Origin: Asanoa ferruginea
GTDB taxonomy: Bacteria; Actinomycetota; Actinomycetes; Mycobacteriales; Micromonosporaceae
Length of the DNA: 64,000 bases
Assembly (NCBI RefSeq): GCF_003387075.1
Contig: NZ_QUMQ01000001.1
Location: 7,130,001 to 7,194,000 of the forward strand
Reading direction: 5' to 3'
Positions 17,674-25,977 of this stretch are shown piece by piece (within the stretch, counting starts at the first letter, position 1; the number at the start of each line of letters is the position of its first letter). The translations under genes were made by a program, and so were the position numbers. The notes beneath the pieces are model-generated. The model had not been told where the DNA came from. It searched no databases and was given only the letters and a program-made list of their open reading frames with translations.

Positions 17674-18576
17674 CTAGCCGCCTCCGGACGGGCTCGAGGA
17701 GGTGACGCCGGGCGTGGGAGTCGCGCTGGCCGGCGTCGGACGGGTCGCGTAGTTGAGCTGCGGCTCGGTGGCCGCGGGCAGGTTGAGGTCGTCCTGGCGG
17801 CGGGTGTCGAAGCCGATGTGCTCGCCGTCGGCCACCTTGCGCATCAACGCGGCCGCCGCGGTGTCGGCGAAGCGGTCCTCGAGATCGCGCGGCCCGATCA
17901 CCCGGATCTCGTAGGGGCTGGTGACCGGCCGGAAGTCGACCAGGATCGCCCCACCGGCCTTGCGGATCGTCGAGGTCGCCGTGAGCCGCTGGTCGTTGAT
18001 CGCGATCGCCTCGGCACCGGACGCCCACAGCGCGTTGGTCACCAGTTGCAGGTCGCGGTCGAAGATCCGGCCCAGGTCGTTCTCGTCGGCCTTCTCGTCG
18101 GCGTCGGGGGCGTCGGCCAGCCGGACCACCAGCCCGTCGCCGGTGACCCGGCGCAGCCCGGTCGCGGCCTCGACGTCGCGCCGCTGGGCCGCCTCGTCGC
18201 CGCCGAGGGCCGCGTCGCGCTCGCGGGCGACCGCGTCGCGCAGCCCGTCGGCCTGGTTACGCAGGTTGTCGGTGGCGTCCTGGCGCTGCTTGATCTGGGT
18301 AACCAGGTCGGCCCGGGCCTGGCTGCGGCGCGGCTCGTCGGCGACCGTCTGCCGGTAGGCGACCGCGAACAGCAGACCGATCAGCCCGGCGACGATGACC
18401 GCCGCGACCCGGCGGCTGCCGTGCCGCCAGCCGGTCGGCGGCCCCTCCTTGGCGCGGCGGGCGGCCGCGTCGGCGTACCCCGGATCAAGGGGGTTGCTGA
18501 AAAGCTCGGAGAGGAAGTCGGGCGACATCCAGCGGCGCGCGGACGCCCGGCGCGGCTCCTCCTCCGGCTCGCTCAC
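17674..18576 (-). CDS. DUF881 family membrane protein (Rv1823-like)
   Basis: A 300-residue protein with one transmembrane helix (VAAVIVAGLIGLLFAVAY, about residues 58-75), a coiled coil and a DUF881 domain (TGDGLVVRLADAP, NALWASGAEAIAINDQRL, YEIRVIGP). It ends in a Ser/Thr/Pro tail. The GTG at 18574-18576 overlaps the stop of the CDP-alcohol phosphatidyltransferase gene in a GTGA motif, so translation is coupled. It is the paralogue of the DUF881 protein two genes downstream. Confidence 0.88.
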   Translation of the reverse strand: MSEPEEEPRRASARRWMSPDFLSELFSNPLDPGYADAAARRAKEGPPTGWRHGSRRVAAVIVAGLIGLLFAVAYRQTVADEPRRSQARADLVTQIKQRQDATDNLRNQADGLRDAVARERDAALGGDEAAQRRDVEAATGLRRVTGDGLVVRLADAPDADEKADENDLGRIFDRDLQLVTNALWASGAEAIAINDQRLTATSTIRKAGGAILVDFRPVTSPYEIRVIGPRDLEDRFADTAAAALMRKVADGEHIGFDTRRQDDLNLPAATEPQLNYATRPTPASATPTPGVTSSSPSGGG

Positions 18577-19163
18577 GCCAGTTCCCGCCCCGCCCGGATC
18601 ACGCGGGAGGCCTGGCCGACGTAGAGGAAACCGGCGATCCAGTAGAGGACGATGCCCCACCAGGCCAGCCCCCAGCCGATCGCGGCGGCGCCGGTCGCGA
18701 TGGACGGCACGGCGACGGCCAGCAGCAGCACCGGGAAGGCGGCCAGCAGGATGAAGGTGGCGGTCTTGCCGAGGTAGTGCACCTGCGGCGGGCCGAACCC
18801 GTTGCGTCGGAGCACGGCCAGACAGATCACCATCATCAGCTCGCGGGCGACCAGGGCGGCGGTGAACTCCCAGGGCACGATCTCGCGATAGGTGAACGCG
18901 ACCAGCACGGCCAGGATGTAGAGCCGGTCGGCGAGCGGGTCGAGCAGCTCACCGAGCCTGCTGACCTGGCCGAGCCGGCGGGCGACCCAGCCGTCGATCC
19001 AGTCACTGCTGCCACCGACGGTCAGCACGATCACGGCCGCGACGTCATGGTGCGGCCCGAGCATCAGCCACATGAAGACCGGAACGCCGAGCAACCGCAG
19101 GAAACTGATCAGGTTGGGCAGCGTCAGGACACGGTCAGCTGCGACGGCAGGCGTACGCGACAC
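18573..19163 (-). CDS. CDP-alcohol phosphatidyltransferase (Rv1822/PgsA2-like)
   Basis: A 196-residue membrane enzyme with the CDP-OH-P signature DGxxARx8GxxxDxxxD, seen as DGWVARRLGQ through LGELLDPLAD. It transfers a phosphatidyl group from CDP-diacylglycerol to an alcohol, perhaps glycerol phosphate (PgsA) or cardiolipin-type acceptors, and the substrate cannot be decided from sequence. The start was set at GTG 19161-19163 because GGAGGAGG lies 5 nt upstream. It is first in the operon that leads to gcvH and garA. Confidence 0.85.
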   Translation of the reverse strand: MSRTPAVAADRVLTLPNLISFLRLLGVPVFMWLMLGPHHDVAAVIVLTVGGSSDWIDGWVARRLGQVSRLGELLDPLADRLYILAVLVAFTYREIVPWEFTAALVARELMMVICLAVLRRNGFGPPQVHYLGKTATFILLAAFPVLLLAVAVPSIATGAAAIGWGLAWWGIVLYWIAGFLYVGQASRVIRAGRELA

Positions 19164-19331
19164 CGCAGCCTCCTCCAGCGCGACGGGCCTCCCCCGGCAC
19201 TGTCTCCGCAGTGCCACCCACCGCCGGCGGCCGCGAACGGACGCGGACGGCGCGCGGGACCAACCCCCTGATCATTGGCGGTGCCACTATATCGGCCCTG
19301 TCATGACACGCCGAGCGGGCCGGGCCCGCGC

Positions 19332-20117
19332 TCAGCGCGCCAACAGTTCGAGAACCGCCGCAGTGATCTCTTTCGGTCGCTCGACAGGCAGGACGTGGCC
19401 CGCGCCGGGCAGCTCGAGCAACCGCGCTCCGGCGATCGTGTCAGCCAGCAGGCGGGCGATCACCACGAAGTCGGGAACGTCGCTCTCACCGACCGCGACC
19501 AGCGTCGGAGCGGTGATCACGTCGAGCCGCGTCGATGGCGGCTCGGTGTCGTCGGGCAGCTCGAACGACTCGGTCTGCTGCTGGTTGGCCAGCGAGATCC
19601 GCATCGCCGGCGCCAGTTCGTCGGCCAGCGCCCGCAGCTCGGGCGACCATTCCCGGACGGGGCCGCGGGCCCACATGTCGAGGTTGAGCGCCAGCGCGCC
19701 GTCGATGTCATCGGCGTCGAGCAGCTTGCCCTCGGCGGCGCCGTAGGCCCGGATCTCCGGACCCCAGTCGCGGCCGTCGAGCGACGAGGCGAGCAGGCCG
19801 AGGTGGGTGACCCGCTCCGGCCAGCGGGTGGCGAACTCGAGGCTCACGTAGCCACCGAAGGAGTTGCCGACGATCGCGGCCCGCTCGATGCCCAGCCCGT
19901 CGAGCAGCGCGGCCAGGTCGTCGCGGTGCCGGAAGCCCTCGGTCGGCGGCGGCGTGGCGCCGAACCCGCGCAGGTCGTAGCGGATGACGGTGTGCGTCGC
20001 CACCAGCACGGCCGCGACCCGGTCCCAGCTCCGGTGGTCGGCGACCCCGCTGTGCACCAGCACGACGGGTGGTCCGGAACCTTCGACGACGGCGGCAAGC
20101 CCGGCTGTGTCGGACAA
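19332..20117 (-). CDS. Alpha/beta hydrolase
   Basis: A 261-residue alpha/beta hydrolase. The oxyanion region is VVLVHSGVADHRSW, the nucleophile elbow is GNSFGG (S86), the acid is probably the aspartate in ALVAVGESDVPD and the histidine is in GAGHVLPVERP near the C terminus. No lid or signal peptide is seen, so it should be cytosolic. The substrate is unknown. It stands alone, convergent to nothing nearby, with a weak ribosome-binding site. Confidence 0.88.
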   Translation of the reverse strand: MSDTAGLAAVVEGSGPPVVLVHSGVADHRSWDRVAAVLVATHTVIRYDLRGFGATPPPTEGFRHRDDLAALLDGLGIERAAIVGNSFGGYVSLEFATRWPERVTHLGLLASSLDGRDWGPEIRAYGAAEGKLLDADDIDGALALNLDMWARGPVREWSPELRALADELAPAMRISLANQQQTESFELPDDTEPPSTRLDVITAPTLVAVGESDVPDFVVIARLLADTIAGARLLELPGAGHVLPVERPKEITAAVLELLAR

Positions 20118-20202
20118 GCGTCAACACTCCTCGATCGAGCGACAAGAATTCGCGGTCAGTAGACCGTAGCCGGCTTGTCGGCGCGACCGATTTAGCGGGT
20201 GT

Positions 20203-20538
20203 TCAGAGGTCGAAGAGCTCGCGGAGGCTGGCCGAGATGCGGGCCATGCTGGCGCCGGTGAGCAGCCCGAGCCGCTCGGCGCCGATCGAGGGCGGCAGGC
20301 GGCGCATCCGGTTGAGCACGACCACACCGGAGATCGGGTCGGTCTCGGCGAGCGCGATGGCGAACGGCGGCAGATCGTCGGGATTGCCGCGCTGGCGGAC
20401 GACGGGCGCGCAGAACGGCGAGGCGCCGGGGCGGTCGTTGTGGGCTTCGGAGGAGAGGACCACCACGCGGTAGCGCAGATCGGCCCGCTGCCCGATCGTC
20501 CACACCTCGCCCTGTTTCAACGCGTGCTCACCCACCAA
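20203..20538 (-). CDS. MazF/PemK-like toxin family protein without adjacent antitoxin
   Basis: A 111-residue protein whose beginning KQGEVWTIGQ-ADLRYRVVVLSS and following PFCAPVVRQ resemble the SH3-like barrel of the MazF/PemK/CcdB family of mRNA endoribonucleases. The usual R-x-[GD]-D/GW-WPxR sequence of active MazF is not evident, so activity is uncertain. No short DNA-binding antitoxin gene flanks it; the neighbours are an alpha/beta hydrolase and a DUF6510 gene. The GTG start lacks a clear ribosome-binding site. Confidence 0.65.
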   Translation of the reverse strand: MVGEHALKQGEVWTIGQRADLRYRVVVLSSEAHNDRPGASPFCAPVVRQRGNPDDLPPFAIALAETDPISGVVVLNRMRRLPPSIGAERLGLLTGASMARISASLRELFDL

Positions 20539-20560
20539 TCACCGCCGATCGTACGGGTCG

Positions 20561-20842
20561 TCACGCCCGTTCGGTGGGTGCCGCCAGCGGTATTTCGAGC
20601 GCGACCACGCCACGCATGTCAAGCCAGGCCCGATCCGGCCCGCGGACCAGCCGCATGTTCACCTGCTCGCAATTCGGGCAGCGGGCGACGAGGCCGGGCG
20701 CGTGGTCGTACACGTGCATCTGCGCGACCATCCCGTGCATGCCACAGTGCGCGCAGGTGCCCTGCGCCATGGACAGGTCGACCGCGAAAATCTCCATGAA
20801 CGGCCCGGCGAGGGCGTTACCGTCGGTGAACTGATCGGTCAT
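20561..20842 (-). CDS. DUF6510 zinc-ribbon-like protein
   Basis: A 93-residue protein with two CxxC knuckles, C30-x2-C33 (GTCAHCG) and C55-x2-C58 (ARCPNCE), as expected for a zinc ribbon. It matches the actinobacterial DUF6510 family, normally found with a ferredoxin-reductase-like flavoprotein and a sulfite-oxidase-like protein, exactly the two genes upstream. The ATG is preceded by GGAG. The role is unknown; an accessory or electron-transfer partner is a guess. Confidence 0.8.
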   Translation of the reverse strand: MTDQFTDGNALAGPFMEIFAVDLSMAQGTCAHCGMHGMVAQMHVYDHAPGLVARCPNCEQVNMRLVRGPDRAWLDMRGVVALEIPLAAPTERA

Positions 20843-20853
20843 CGCTGTCTCCT

Positions 20854-21621
20854 TTACGGCCCGCTAGGCCCGAAGCGCTCGGTTTTGACCTTGCGAGGTT
20901 CGTGCCCCTGCGCGACCAGGATGTTGGCCACGGTCTCCACGAACCCGGTCGGGCCGCAGACGAAGCACGCCGGCATCAGATCGGGCGGCCAGGAGTGCGT
21001 CGCGACGGTGGCGAGCCCGAGCCGACCCACCTGACCAGGCCATTCGGGCGGAGCTTCACGGGTGTACGCGTACGCGATGTCAAGGCCCTTGTCGTCCCTG
21101 ACCCTGGTGCGAAGCTCGTCGGCGTAGATCGCGTCGGCCGGCGTGCGCACCGAGTAGATCAGCCGGAACGGCACCCGGCTGCCCGCCGCGGCCCGGGCCC
21201 GGATCATGGCCATCAGCGGCACGAGACCGGAGCCGCCGCCGATCAGCACGACCGGGTCGGTCTCCATGTCACGCCACACGAACCAGCCCCCGATCGGCCC
21301 GCGGATCTCGATCGGGTCGCCGATGTTCATGCCCTCGAGCAGATATGGGGACACTTCCCCGTCATGCACCCGCTGCACGGTCAGCTCGACCCGGTTGCCG
21401 TCGGCGGCGTTGGCGATCGAGTAGGAACGCTCGGTCGAGTAGCCGTCTTCGGCGGTCAGCTTGACGTCGACGTGCTGCCCCGGCAGGTGGCCGGGCCAGT
21501 CGGGCACCTCGAGGATCAAGGTGCTCGCGGAGTCGGTCTCGCGCCGGCGGCCGGTCAGGGTGGCGACATGCCACTCCAGCCGGTTGGCGCTCAGTCGCCT
21601 TGGTACCGCTGCTCGCGCCAT
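20854..21621 (-). CDS. Ferredoxin-NADP reductase-like flavoprotein
   Basis: A 255-residue FAD/NAD(P)-binding oxidoreductase without its own iron-sulfur domain. The FAD motif is ERSYSIAN, the NAD(P)-binding loop is VVLIGGGSGLVPLMAMIR and the C-terminal CFVCGPTGFVE closes the fold. It should pass electrons between NAD(P)H and the neighbouring molybdenum protein, which is an inference from gene order. The ATG at 21619-21621 lies inside the upstream gene (31-bp overlap), so translation is probably coupled. Later starts in the same frame are not excluded. Confidence 0.85.
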   Translation of the reverse strand: MARAAVPRRLSANRLEWHVATLTGRRRETDSASTLILEVPDWPGHLPGQHVDVKLTAEDGYSTERSYSIANAADGNRVELTVQRVHDGEVSPYLLEGMNIGDPIEIRGPIGGWFVWRDMETDPVVLIGGGSGLVPLMAMIRARAAAGSRVPFRLIYSVRTPADAIYADELRTRVRDDKGLDIAYAYTREAPPEWPGQVGRLGLATVATHSWPPDLMPACFVCGPTGFVETVANILVAQGHEPRKVKTERFGPSGP

Positions 21622-22190
21622 GGGTCCCCGTAATCGTGGTAGCCGGCGGTCTCCCAGAAGCCCGGCTCGTCGGCGAGCATCAGCTCGAGGCCGTGCACCC
21701 ACTTGGCGGACTTCCAGAAGTACAAATGTGGGACGAGCAGCCGGGCAGGCCCGCCATGCTGCGGCTGAAGCGGCTCGCCGTCGTATTGGTAGGCGATCCA
21801 GGCCTGCCCGTTGAGCAGATCCTCCAGCGGGACGTTGGTGGTGTAGCCGCCGTAGGAGTGCGCCATCACGTAGTCAGCGGCGGTCTCGACATCGGCGAGC
21901 AACGTCTCGACGGCGACGCCCTTCCACTGGGTGCCAAGCTTCGACCACTTGGTCACGCAGTGGATGTCAGTGGTGATGTCTTCGGACGGCAGCGAGGTCA
22001 GCTCTTTCCAACTCCACTGCTTCCGCTGCCCATTCTCGGTGGAAACATAAAACTGCCAACCCTCAAGATCAATCCTGGGCGTCGGCCCTGCGGAAAGCAC
22101 AGGAAAGTCGTGCGTCAGATACTGCCCCGGCGGCAACTTGACGTCACCCGACCGCCGGCGGCCGAAGAATCCCGGTGAGACGATGCCCAT
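21591..22190 (-). CDS. Molybdopterin-dependent sulfite oxidase-like oxidoreductase
   Basis: A 199-residue protein of the sulfite-oxidase/MsrP molybdopterin fold. The molybdenum-ligating cysteine is C78 in DIHCVTKWSK, followed by GTQWKGV, AHSYGGYTTNVPLEDL and the HGGPARLLVPHLYFWKSAKWV motif. No signal peptide is visible, so it appears cytosolic. The start was moved to ATG 22188-22190 (MGIVSPGFFGRRR). A TAAGAC -10 box at 22198-22203 lies 7 nt before it, indicating a leaderless mRNA. The physiological substrate is unknown. Confidence 0.87.
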   Translation of the reverse strand: MGIVSPGFFGRRRSGDVKLPPGQYLTHDFPVLSAGPTPRIDLEGWQFYVSTENGQRKQWSWKELTSLPSEDITTDIHCVTKWSKLGTQWKGVAVETLLADVETAADYVMAHSYGGYTTNVPLEDLLNGQAWIAYQYDGEPLQPQHGGPARLLVPHLYFWKSAKWVHGLELMLADEPGFWETAGYHDYGDPWREQRYQGD

Positions 22191-22430
22191 CCCCAAAGTC
22201 TTACCAGCCCGGAGATCGCAAGGACACAAACTGCGCCCAGCCGGTCCGGTAATTCACGTCGGTCGCGGTTTGCCGTGTTGCATCCAGGATGGGGCCGGTT
22301 CCGGCCGGGCCTTGGTGGGGGGTCGCCCTCGGATCTTCGGGGGTCGGGTGGGCGTGGTGCCCTCGCATCGTCCGCTCTGATGGCGCACTCAGCCTCGGAT
22401 CTGCCGATGTCCAGACGTTGACGGCCGGGC

Positions 22431-22960
22431 GGCCTTGGACCTGCTGGTGCGGGCCGCCTCGGTTGCCCGGCTGGCTCGGACTTGCCCATCCGACGCGGCT
22501 GACCGCCCGGCCGGCCTTGGACCTCCCGATGGCGACCTCGGACGGCCCGCCACCTCGGCGGCCTGCCAGCTCGAGCGGCCTGCCAGCTCGAGCGGCCTGC
22601 CAGCTCGAGCGGCCCATCCCACGCGGCTGACCGCCCGGCTGGCCTTGCACCTGCCGATGCGGCCGCCTCGGCGGCCGGCCGGCTCGGACCTGCCCATCCA
22701 CCCGCGGCTGACGCCCGCCTGGCCTTGGACCTGCCGATGCGGCCGCCTCGACGGCCGGCCGGCTCGGACCTGCGCATCCACCCGCGGCTAACGCCCGCCT
22801 GGCCTTGGGCCTGCCGATGCGGCCACCTCGGCGGCCGGCCGGCTCGGACCTGCGCATCCACCCGCGGCTAACGCCCGCCTGGCCTTGGGCCTGCCGATGC
22901 GGCCACCTCGGTTGCCGGCCGAGCTCTCGGCCTGCTGCCTGTCGATACGGCCGCCTAGGT
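22431..22960. repeat. 80-bp minisatellite
   Basis: GGCCTTG-led units recur with an exact 80-bp period at 22641, 22721, 22801 and 22881. More diverged units begin near 22431 and 22513. Units 22721, 22801 and 22881 are almost identical over the first 60 bp. Because 80 is not a multiple of three, each copy is read in a different frame, so protein coding is unlikely. An embedded 17-bp block (GCCTGCCAGCTCGAGCG) is tandemly triplicated at 22561-22611. Confidence 0.9.
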
Positions 22961-23234
22961 TGGTGGCCGCCTCCCGGCCTGCTGCCCGTCGTCCGCAGCC
23001 AGCCAGGTGCTGCTTCCTGCGGTCCGCCAGGTAGGGCCGGCGCACCCAACCTGGCGGCCCGGCGGAACTCTGCCCGATGGTTCTCGGCACTCTTCATCGG
23101 GGCCAACTCGCGGGTGCTGGGCCGCACTACCCCTAGAGCGTCCTAGGACGATGGTGATCGGTCCGTCCTCAGATCGCCACCGACCCCGGCGGCTCGTGAA
23201 GCAGCGCACGCCCGCGGCGCGCGCCCTGACACGA

Positions 23235-23298
23235 CGATCTGGGGCGCCACATTTAGTAAGTCGATCTCCGAATCAACAGGATCCGCCGCCCCGGCATC
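23235..23298 (+). repeat. Dispersed element, copy 1
   Basis: Begins CGATCTGGGG, has a second CGATCT exactly 27 nt after the first and ends CCGCCGCCCCGG. It shares this layout with copies at 23404 and, on the other strand, 23541-23599. It lies in gene-free DNA. Confidence 0.7.
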
Positions 23299-23403
23299 GC
23301 CACGTGGTAAACCCCACCCCGCCACCACCTGCGCGTTAGGGCCACGACGCGCGCGAAGGCCCCACGGTCGCTCGCGCGGCCGTCAGCGACCGCCCAACAT
23401 GGG

Positions 23404-23468
23404 CGATCTGGGGCGCTACATGTGGGAATTCGATCTCCGATTCACCACGTCCGCCGCCCCGGATGGGG
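23404..23468 (+). repeat. Dispersed element, copy 2
   Basis: Same layout as copy 1: CGATCTGGGG, then a second CGATCT 27 nt later and CCGCCGCCCCGG. Its 3' end continues as GATGGGG, which copy 3 also has, so the full element may be about 66 bp. Confidence 0.7.
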
Positions 23469-23532
23469 GTTGAGCCGTGCCGCCGCCACGACTCCGGCTT
23501 GGCTTGGCTTGGCTCACGCTGGTGAAGACCTG

Positions 23533-23599
23533 CACCCCATCTGAGGCGGGGGATCTGTCAGACGGAAGATCGACTTAACAGATACGGCTCCCCAGATCG
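23533..23599 (-). repeat. Dispersed element, copy 3 (inverted)
   Basis: Read on the minus strand from 23599 it begins CGATCTGGGG, with the second CGATCT again 27 nt downstream, then CCGCCTC and GATGGGG. Internal bases differ more than the two CGATCT blocks. Confidence 0.65.
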
Positions 23600-23840
23600 G
23601 GCAACGGCCCGGTCCTGCCGATCACCGCTAGCGGGTCCGACTTCGCGTCAATGTCTGGTCAGGTGGCGAACCGGCATTCCAGCCGGTTGGCGCGGCCTAC
23701 CGCGGCTTCGACCTAGGCCGCCCCGCACGCCCAGCGCCGCCGCTGGCCCAGCGGCGCAGCGGCGCAGCGGCGCAGCGAAGATCGTTGCTCGCCTGCGGAG
23801 CTAGCAGACAACGATCAACGTGAGTGCGGAGCTTTCGGGA

Positions 23841-24000
23841 AAGGTCGACGGCCAGGCCGGACTTGCCGGGAAGGTCGGCGTCCGGCCGGGCTAGGGCAAG
23901 GTCAACGCCCGCGCCGCGCAAGCCGGCAAGGTCAACGCTCACGCCGCGCAAGCCCGCAACGTCAACGCCCACGCCGGGCTTGCGGGCAAGGTCGGCGTGG
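23841..24000. repeat. 30-bp tandem repeats downstream of sthA
   Basis: Units led by AAGGTC or AACGTC begin at 23841, 23871, 23898, 23928, 23958 and 23988 (30, 27, 30, 30 and 30 bp). All spacings are multiples of three, and a minus-strand frame from 23972 to 23697 stays open with a decapeptide repeat of the form VDLAGLRG. No start signal or family supports a gene, so it is listed as a repeat only. Confidence 0.75.
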
Positions 24001-24003
24001 GTG

Positions 24004-25404
24004 TCACTGGAGGCGGGACAGGTGGCGCATCTTGTTCATTGCGTCGAGGGCGGCGACCTTGTAGGCCTCGGCCAGGGTTGGGTAGTTGAAGACCGCGTCT
24101 ACCAGGTAGTCGACTGTGCCGTTGCAGCCCATGACGGCCTGGCCGATGTGGACGAGTTCGGTGGCGCCCGTGCCGAAGATGTGGACGCCCAGCAGGCGGC
24201 CGTCTTCCGAGCCGACCAGGAGTTTGAGCATGCCGTAGGAGTCGCCGATGATCTGGCCGCGCGCTAGCTCGCGGTAGCGGGCGATGCCTACTTCGAAGGG
24301 GACCCGGGCCTCGGTGAGGTCGTCTTCGGTGCGGCCGATGAAGCTGATTTCGGGGATCGTGTAGATGCCGATGGGTTGAAGTGCCGGCATTGCTCGGACC
24401 GGTTCGTCGCAGGCGTGGTGTGCGGCCAGGCGGCCCTGCTCCATCGACGTGGAGGCCAGGGCCGGGAAGCCGATCACGTCGCCGACCGCGTAGATGTGTG
24501 GCACCTCGGTGCGGAAGTGTTCGTCGACCGCTAGTCGGCCGCGGGCGTCGGAGGACAGTCCTGCGGCCTGCAGGGCCAGGTCGGGGGCGGTGCCTTGGCG
24601 GCCTGCGGAATACATCACGGTGTCGGCGGCGATCTTCTTGCCGCTCTCCAGGACCGCGACGGCGCCCTCGGCGTAGCGCTCGACGGACGCGACTGACTCG
24701 CCGAAGCGAAAGGTGACCGCCAGGTCGCGGAGGTGGTATTTCAGCGCCTCGATCACTTCGAGGTCGCAGAACTCGAGCATGCGGTCGCGGCGTTCGACGA
24801 CGGTGACCTTGGTGCCGAGGGCGGCGAACATCGACGCGTATTCGATGCCGATCACGCCGGCGCCGACGACCACCATGGACCGCGGCACCCGCTCCAGGTT
24901 GATGATGCCGTCGGAGTCGATGATCGTGCGCTCGTCGAAGTCGACCGACGACGGCCGCGCCGGGCGGGTGCCGGAGGCGATGACGACCTTGGCCGCGCTG
25001 GCGTGCGACTCGCGGCCACGTGAGTCGGTCACGCTCAGGGTGTTGGGGTCGGCGAACTTGCCGAACCCGCTCAGCAGCGACACCCGGTTGCGGGTGAGCT
25101 GGTTGCGGATCACGTCGACCTCACGGCCGATGACGTGCTGCGTCCGGGCCGCGAGATCCGCGACGGTGATGTCTTCTTTGAGCCGGTAGCTCTGCCCGTA
25201 CATCTCCCGTTGGTTGAGACCCGTCAGATAGAGCACTGCCTCGCGCAACGTTTTCGACGGAATCGTGCCGGTGTTGATGCACACCCCGCCGATCATGTTG
25301 TCGCGCTCGACTATCCCGACCCGCCGGCCCAGTTTCGCCGCCGCGATCGCCGCCTTCTGTCCGCCAGGCCCCGACCCCAGCACGAGCACGTCAAAGTCGT
25401 ACAT
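24004..25404 (-). CDS. sthA: Soluble (Si-specific) NAD(P)+ transhydrogenase
   Basis: A 466-residue flavoprotein of the pyridine nucleotide-disulfide oxidoreductase family. It balances NADPH and NADH by hydride transfer. The FAD loop is [14 protein letters not shown]. The usual disulfide CxxxxC is reduced to one cysteine (C42 in [13 protein letters not shown], with T47 in the second position), which separates SthA from lipoamide dehydrogenase. The second Rossmann motif is [20 protein letters not shown]. The C-terminal dimerisation domain is complete. The ATG at 25402-25404 stands alone, and 30-bp repeats follow the stop. Confidence 0.94.
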   Translation of the reverse strand: MYDFDVLVLGSGPGGQKAAIAAAKLGRRVGIVERDNMIGGVCINTGTIPSKTLREAVLYLTGLNQREMYGQSYRLKEDITVADLAARTQHVIGREVDVIRNQLTRNRVSLLSGFGKFADPNTLSVTDSRGRESHASAAKVVIASGTRPARPSSVDFDERTIIDSDGIINLERVPRSMVVVGAGVIGIEYASMFAALGTKVTVVERRDRMLEFCDLEVIEALKYHLRDLAVTFRFGESVASVERYAEGAVAVLESGKKIAADTVMYSAGRQGTAPDLALQAAGLSSDARGRLAVDEHFRTEVPHIYAVGDVIGFPALASTSMEQGRLAAHHACDEPVRAMPALQPIGIYTIPEISFIGRTEDDLTEARVPFEVGIARYRELARGQIIGDSYGMLKLLVGSEDGRLLGVHIFGTGATELVHIGQAVMGCNGTVDYLVDAVFNYPTLAEAYKVAALDAMNKMRHLSRLQ

Positions 25405-25581
25405 GCGGTCAGTCTGACAGTCTCACGTTAAGTTTTGGGATCTCCGTTTTCGCCTGTGGACAACGGGCGGCTGACAGCCACCGCCGCCACCCACATCGAT
25501 CGGCATGCGGCGGTCGGTGCCCGGCCCTCCCCCAGCCCGCCCTCTATCGCGGGGTTCTGTCCGATGCCGGACACTGGCCGC

Positions 25582-25977
25582 ATGACCACGGCCGCGCAGC
25601 CCATCGAACTCCGGTGGGACAAAGGCGACAGCGCGGTCACCTGGACATACGGCCGAGACACGATCACGAAGCGGTATCCGACGGCACCGTCCTCGGTCAT
25701 CGCATGGCCTGATCCACCCAGCATCATCGTGGTCGAAGCCAACGTGAGGCAGGACTCCCGCCTCGACAACGCGGCGGTCCTCAACCCCGACGGCACCGAA
25801 CGGCTGCGGCTGCGGCCACCCGACGTGGTCAGAGAACTCCACCACAGAATCGGCTTCTACGTGGTTTACGCCGACCCGTGCGGCCTGGTCGCCGTCTTCG
25901 CCACCCACGTCGGCGACTTCTGGGGCCGACCCGACTTGCGAACAGGCGAACTGGACCACGTCGCAGCCTCGCGATGA
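25582..25977 (+). CDS. Hypothetical protein
   Basis: A 131-residue protein if started at ATG 25582 (MTTAAQPIELRWDKG). An ATG at 25564 and earlier starts to 25435 are also in frame. It has a regular alternation of hydrophobic and charged residues and no signal peptide. I recognise no domain. The sequence (VTWTYGRDTITKRYP, PSIIVVEANV) looks like a folded beta-rich protein rather than a chance frame. It is not in an obvious operon and no function is proposed. Confidence 0.5.
   Translation: MTTAAQPIELRWDKGDSAVTWTYGRDTITKRYPTAPSSVIAWPDPPSIIVVEANVRQDSRLDNAAVLNPDGTERLRLRPPDVVRELHHRIGFYVVYADPCGLVAVFATHVGDFWGRPDLRTGELDHVAASR

Larger units (their letters stand above)
22204..24003. other. Gene-free repeat tract between the molybdoenzyme and sthA
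   Basis: 1.8 kb with no credible gene. Long open frames on both strands come from GC-rich repeats. It contains an 80-bp minisatellite (22431-22960), a CGTCCTAGGACG palindrome (23139-23150), three copies of a roughly 60-bp element (23235, 23404 and, inverted, 23541), a 9-bp GGCGCAGC-type run near 23750-23775, an inverted GATCGTTG/CAACGATC pair near 23779-23818, and 30-bp repeats (23841-24000) that stop where the sthA stop codon begins. Confidence 0.75.

Noticed and set aside
22431-22960. CRISPR array
   Set aside because: Units are contiguous 80-bp tandem copies with no unique spacers, no short palindromic repeat and no cas genes.
22201-23127. Minus-strand frame of 308 codons over the 80-bp repeats
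   Set aside because: Composed of repeat-derived AGRPPRWPHRQ-like sequence; 80-bp period is not a multiple of three and flanks show no gene signals.
24004-25404. Lipoamide dehydrogenase instead of transhydrogenase
   Set aside because: The second redox cysteine is absent (T47), which fits SthA, and no dehydrogenase-complex genes adjoin it.
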